A stretch of DNA of 64,000 nucleotides from JAIOSM01 sp964593725 (lineage in GTDB: Bacteria; Desulfobacterota; Desulfobacteria; Desulfobacterales; Desulfobacteraceae): the NCBI GenBank assembly GCA_964593725.1, contig CAZQJS010000013.1, forward strand, positions 1 to 64,000, given 5' to 3'. Below the pieces are notes generated by a model, which was not told where the DNA came from, did not search any database, and saw nothing but the letters and a program-made list of their open reading frames with translations. Positions 60,990-64,000 of this stretch are shown here, one piece after another (positions within the stretch are counted from its first letter, which is position 1; every line of letters starts with the position of its first letter). A program made the position numbers and the translations under genes.

Positions 60990-63554
60990 TCAGGAAATAT
61001 GCTCTTTTCTCAATGTCCTGCATGAAATTGTTTTCCCAAACCCGAGTCTGAACAACATTATTTCTGTTTCATCATTTTTAGTATGAAAAAGCTGCTCATA
61101 AACTGGTTCGATCTTTCCCAGGAGCTGCTGGTGGTTGAGGCTGAAATCATTCTCCATTCCAAGCTTACATCTTTGACGGAAAAGGGTTATTGCTGTCATG
61201 GGCTGAAAGGAGATTCCAAGGCGCGTGCAGGTGAGCCATACCTTTTCAAGTGCCTGTCCGCCAATTATTAAGTCCTTGCATGATTTCCCTCTGATCTTCA
61301 GGAGGCCCAGGGCAGAAGACTGTTTAATACCGGTTCGGGCAAGACTGGAAATCATTTTTCCCATGCCAATCTTATTCATGAGATGCATGAATGCCCATGG
61401 ACGGCATATATTCAGAAACAGTTCGCCTCCAGGACCGGTTTCAAGGTTTTTAATGGGAAACCCATCCCTTTTGTCAAGGGCATCTCTGTTGGTAAATCTG
61501 ATCATTTTGATCAGGTGTTCATGCAGATCCCTGCGCTCACTTCTTATTTTATCGGCTTCATATATTATATCTGCAATTTTATTGATATCCTGCCTGTCTG
61601 TGACCAGAACAAGCTCTGCCTTATCAAATGGGGCTGTGCTTTTTCTGATTTCTGCAAGTTTATCTTCCCCAATGGGCTTTTTATTAAATTTTGTCCTGTT
61701 TGTATGCCTCTCCCAGATAAATCTCTGAAGAGGGTCCTCCCTGGTATTGTCAGATGCAAAACTCATCTTTGCAACCAGCTCCGGCCTGTCACCTGCTGGA
61801 AAATACTCAATCTGCGCAGAAAGTTTAAAACGTGAGGCTGCAATGAGTATATTCTCAACTGCTGCACCGCATGCAATATGGGAGGCTGTCTGGTTCACAT
61901 TGAAAAACGAGTCATCAGCCAGGGGATCAAGGAAAATTTCAAGCTGATGTTTATCATATTCAAATCTCCATGGCTGGCAATTATCACCTGACGGTGCCCT
62001 GGATCCTGCAGTTACCAGATAGTTCATAATTTCTTGCGTAATTGTTCCTTTTCCTTTGACTGCCATTGGCACAACAGGTCGTATATCTGTAAGAGTGTCC
62101 ATTTCCAGCCTTTTTTTTATGATCATTGCTTTAAATCTCTGGAGAGGATGTCTGTTTCCTTTATAAAGGCAGCCCTGATAAAATTTTCTTGTGAACAGAT
62201 CATATTGAAAATAATGGGGAACAGGCTTAACTCCTTTTTTACCCAGTAATATCCTTGCAGTTTCCGTTGCAACAAGTGAGCTGCACAACAGACAGGCCGC
62301 TCCGAGGGAAGGCCCTTTACGGGTTCTCATATTTATTGCATTGGGAGGGATATATTGTTTTTGGGTTGCTTTGGGTGCAAGGCCTATGAAAAACTTGATA
62401 AGTTTCTCCTCTTTGTTCAATTTATTTGTTATATTAAAATAATTATCAAAGGTCATGCCCTGATCAGGCATAAAAATAAGCATGGCTGTGCTGAACCCCA
62501 GAGGGCCTGCTGTGATGACTGGTATGCCTTTTTCATAGGCCTTTTTAAATATCAACCTGCGTATATCAAAATTAAAAAAATCCATACCATCGGCCACAAG
62601 ATCAACACCTTCTAAAAATTCATCGATATTCTCCTGTGAAACCCCCTTATCAAAGCATTTAATTTTTAGGTATGGATTTATGTCCATGGCCTCTTCATAC
62701 ATTACATCGATCTTGGGCCGGTCAAAACCACTTGTCCTTGCACCATACTGTCTGTTAAAATTTGCAGGTTCAAACCTGTCAAAGTCAGCAATGTGGAAAT
62801 TGGTTATACCTGTTCTGGCAAGGGTTACAAGGTGTTGACCTCCAACCCCGCCAAGGCCTGGTATGGCAATTTTACACTCCATCAGCCTGTCTTGTTCAGC
62901 CAGGGAAAAAATACCTATATTCCTTGATAATGCCTGTTCAAGAAAATGGTACCTTCCATGGAACCCTGGCTGATCCACCAAAGCCATGGACCTGTGTTCT
63001 TTGGAAACTGTGGCTGATGACTGGTTGATCATGGTGGCAACATCAGCATAGATTGGCATCATTTCAAGATTTCGTTCTTTATCGCGAAACATGGCACCAA
63101 TTTTTTCAACTCCAAAGGAGTGGTGCAAAAGATCAAATGCCGGAGGGTGTATCACTGCAAGCATATGTTCAAAACCTTTTTTTCTGGCATGTAAAAGAGC
63201 TGGCCTGAAAAGTGATTTGATCAATCCTGATTTATGCCTGTAGTCTTTGATACAGCACATCCAGCCAAGGGTTATGCATGATCCTGTAAGGTTTTTTTTG
63301 AAATCTGTTATCTCTTTGTACTGGTCAACGGGCAGGCCGGCCGGACCGTCCATTATCAGGCGTATTGATGCAATGATTTTATCCTCTGCTATTGCGATGA
63401 AATTGATTGTGTCATCAAGGCTGTCGTACTGATCTACGATGTGGTCCAGGGAATAGGGGAATCGTTCCTCTTCATCAATGAACACTTTTTTCCTTAATGC
63501 GTAGACTTCCAATTTCTCCAGCGCTGTTCTTGCTTCTCTGAATTGAATCTCCAT
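60990..63554 (-). CDS. Three-domain fusion: GNAT-like acyltransferase, E1/ThiF-like enzyme, nitroreductase
   Basis: In this 854-residue cytoplasmic protein, residues about 1-190 resemble the GNAT-fold N-acyl amino acid synthase/autoinducer-synthase group (YALRKKVFIDEEER, DDTINFIAIAEDKIIASIRLI). Residues about 205-475 are an E1-like ATP-dependent adenylating domain, with GLGGVGG at 233-239, ADFDRFEPANFNRQYGA and two late Cys pairs. Residues about 505-840 are a nitroreductase-like flavin domain starting NYLVTAGSRAPSGDNCQPWRFE. An E1-nitroreductase pair is known from the Rv1355c/MoeY-type proteins of mycobacteria. The extra N-terminal acyltransferase-like part makes this a larger assembly. The substrate is unknown. 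TAGGAGGAAAAAAGA precedes the ATG. Confidence 0.82.
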   Translation of the reverse strand: MEIQFREARTALEKLEVYALRKKVFIDEEERFPYSLDHIVDQYDSLDDTINFIAIAEDKIIASIRLIMDGPAGLPVDQYKEITDFKKNLTGSCITLGWMCCIKDYRHKSGLIKSLFRPALLHARKKGFEHMLAVIHPPAFDLLHHSFGVEKIGAMFRDKERNLEMMPIYADVATMINQSSATVSKEHRSMALVDQPGFHGRYHFLEQALSRNIGIFSLAEQDRLMECKIAIPGLGGVGGQHLVTLARTGITNFHIADFDRFEPANFNRQYGARTSGFDRPKIDVMYEEAMDINPYLKIKCFDKGVSQENIDEFLEGVDLVADGMDFFNFDIRRLIFKKAYEKGIPVITAGPLGFSTAMLIFMPDQGMTFDNYFNITNKLNKEEKLIKFFIGLAPKATQKQYIPPNAINMRTRKGPSLGAACLLCSSLVATETARILLGKKGVKPVPHYFQYDLFTRKFYQGCLYKGNRHPLQRFKAMIIKKRLEMDTLTDIRPVVPMAVKGKGTITQEIMNYLVTAGSRAPSGDNCQPWRFEYDKHQLEIFLDPLADDSFFNVNQTASHIACGAAVENILIAASRFKLSAQIEYFPAGDRPELVAKMSFASDNTREDPLQRFIWERHTNRTKFNKKPIGEDKLAEIRKSTAPFDKAELVLVTDRQDINKIADIIYEADKIRSERRDLHEHLIKMIRFTNRDALDKRDGFPIKNLETGPGGELFLNICRPWAFMHLMNKIGMGKMISSLARTGIKQSSALGLLKIRGKSCKDLIIGGQALEKVWLTCTRLGISFQPMTAITLFRQRCKLGMENDFSLNHQQLLGKIEPVYEQLFHTKNDETEIMLFRLGFGKTISCRTLRKEHIS

Positions 63555-63709
63555 TCTTTTTTCCTCCTAAAACGGTTAATTAAGTGATATAGTTCAGAGT
63601 GTTGAAATAACATCTGAACATGAGGATAAAAGACCACTAATAAACCACCCAAGGCAAGATAAAAAAGAGATGTTTTTAGATTTATTTTACGGAATTTGAA
63701 AATATAATA

Positions 63710-64000
63710 TTATAGAAAGGTTAGCGCACTTTGTCCTTTGCGTTTCAGTGCATTTTTTGCGGCAAGGCCCATCTTTTCAAAGGTGTACGGTTTTTGAATA
63801 TACTCTCCTGCACCAAGCTCCTGGGCCTCCTTTACTCTGTCATTTTCTGAAAACCCACTTGCAATTATGGAGTTCTGGCCGGGGTGCATTTTTAAAATCT
63901 GTTTATATGTTTCACATCCGTCAATTCCAGGTTTCATGATCATATCTAAAATCACAAGATCCGGCGAATGTGTTTCCATGTATTCAATGGCTTCTTCTCC
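63710..64000 (-). CDS. Receiver-domain protein, N-terminus beyond the window
   Basis: This is the C-terminal end of a response regulator or hybrid kinase, open to the window edge, where it reads GEEAIEYMETHSPDLVI. The acceptor Asp is in LVILDMIMKPGIDGCETY. The conserved Ser/Thr position is IIASGFSEN and the Lys is YIQKPYTFEKM. The protein ends about 20 residues after the receiver fold with no output domain, which fits the last receiver of a hybrid kinase or a single-domain regulator. Confidence 0.85.
   Translation of the reverse strand, partial: GEEAIEYMETHSPDLVILDMIMKPGIDGCETYKQILKMHPGQNSIIASGFSENDRVKEAQELGAGEYIQKPYTFEKMGLAAKNALKRKGQSALTFL

Noticed and set aside
1..64000. CRISPR arrays, rRNA or tRNA genes, or a prophage.
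   Set aside because: No regularly spaced repeats, cloverleaf-like sequences, rRNA-like stretches or phage structural genes were seen.

Overview
The window looks like a low-GC chromosomal segment of an anaerobic, sulfate-reducer-like deltaproteobacterium (Desulfobacterota, probably Desulfobacteraceae-like). This is inferred from gene content: a four-subunit 2-oxoacid:ferredoxin oxidoreductase, an HdrD-like iron-sulfur protein that appears to carry selenocysteine, sodium-pump decarboxylase subunits, a tungstate-binding protein, a GSU2403-family nucleotidyltransferase and several large hybrid histidine kinases. I see no rRNA, tRNA or CRISPR array.

Layout. 0-2 kb: a decayed IS701-family element next to two inverted copies of a palindromic repeat. 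2-9 kb: a small sensor-like protein, then a leftward operon for a BMP-type (nucleoside-like) ABC transporter ending in an M48 metalloprotease. 9-14 kb: a cyclic-nucleotide-binding protein, sodium-pump decarboxylase gamma and beta subunits, a DUF362 ferredoxin, a GntR regulator and a lipoprotein. 14-19 kb: an orphan amino-acid-type binding protein, a cyclophilin, a cysteine-desulfurase-like enzyme, a CtlX-type hydrolase and an acyltransferase. 19-25 kb: a tight leftward operon parA-parB-(ispH::ubiA)-fapA. 25-26 kb: the selenoprotein HdrD-like gene. 26-31 kb: hrpA and a nucleotidyltransferase-fold protein behind a repeated operator-like motif. 31-38 kb: a signalling operon of a degenerate receiver, a FapA-like scaffold and a hybrid kinase with an HPt domain. 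38-39 kb: a TupA-like protein.

39-46 kb is the most accessory-looking stretch, all on the minus strand. It holds an NYN/LOTUS protein, a subtilisin-like protease without a signal peptide, a small lipoprotein bracketed by inverted repeats, and a three-gene unit of a 76-residue protein, a B12-binding-type radical SAM enzyme and a phosphodiester-glycosidase-like protein. That unit has the layout of a peptide-modification (RiPP-like) cluster and is the best candidate here for an undescribed system. 46-52 kb: a Cache/PAS hybrid kinase paired with a Tat-exported binding protein, then a glycosyltransferase. 52-55 kb: korDABC. 55-64 kb: a small conserved protein, an acyltransferase-esterase fusion, a chemoreceptor, a parvulin, a three-domain acyltransferase-E1-nitroreductase fusion, and a receiver domain cut by the window edge.

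The strongest single observation is the in-frame UGA at 25339-25341. It replaces the cysteine of an E-C-G-H motif and is followed by a well-placed SECIS-like hairpin. Without recoding, the gene would be annotated as two fragments.
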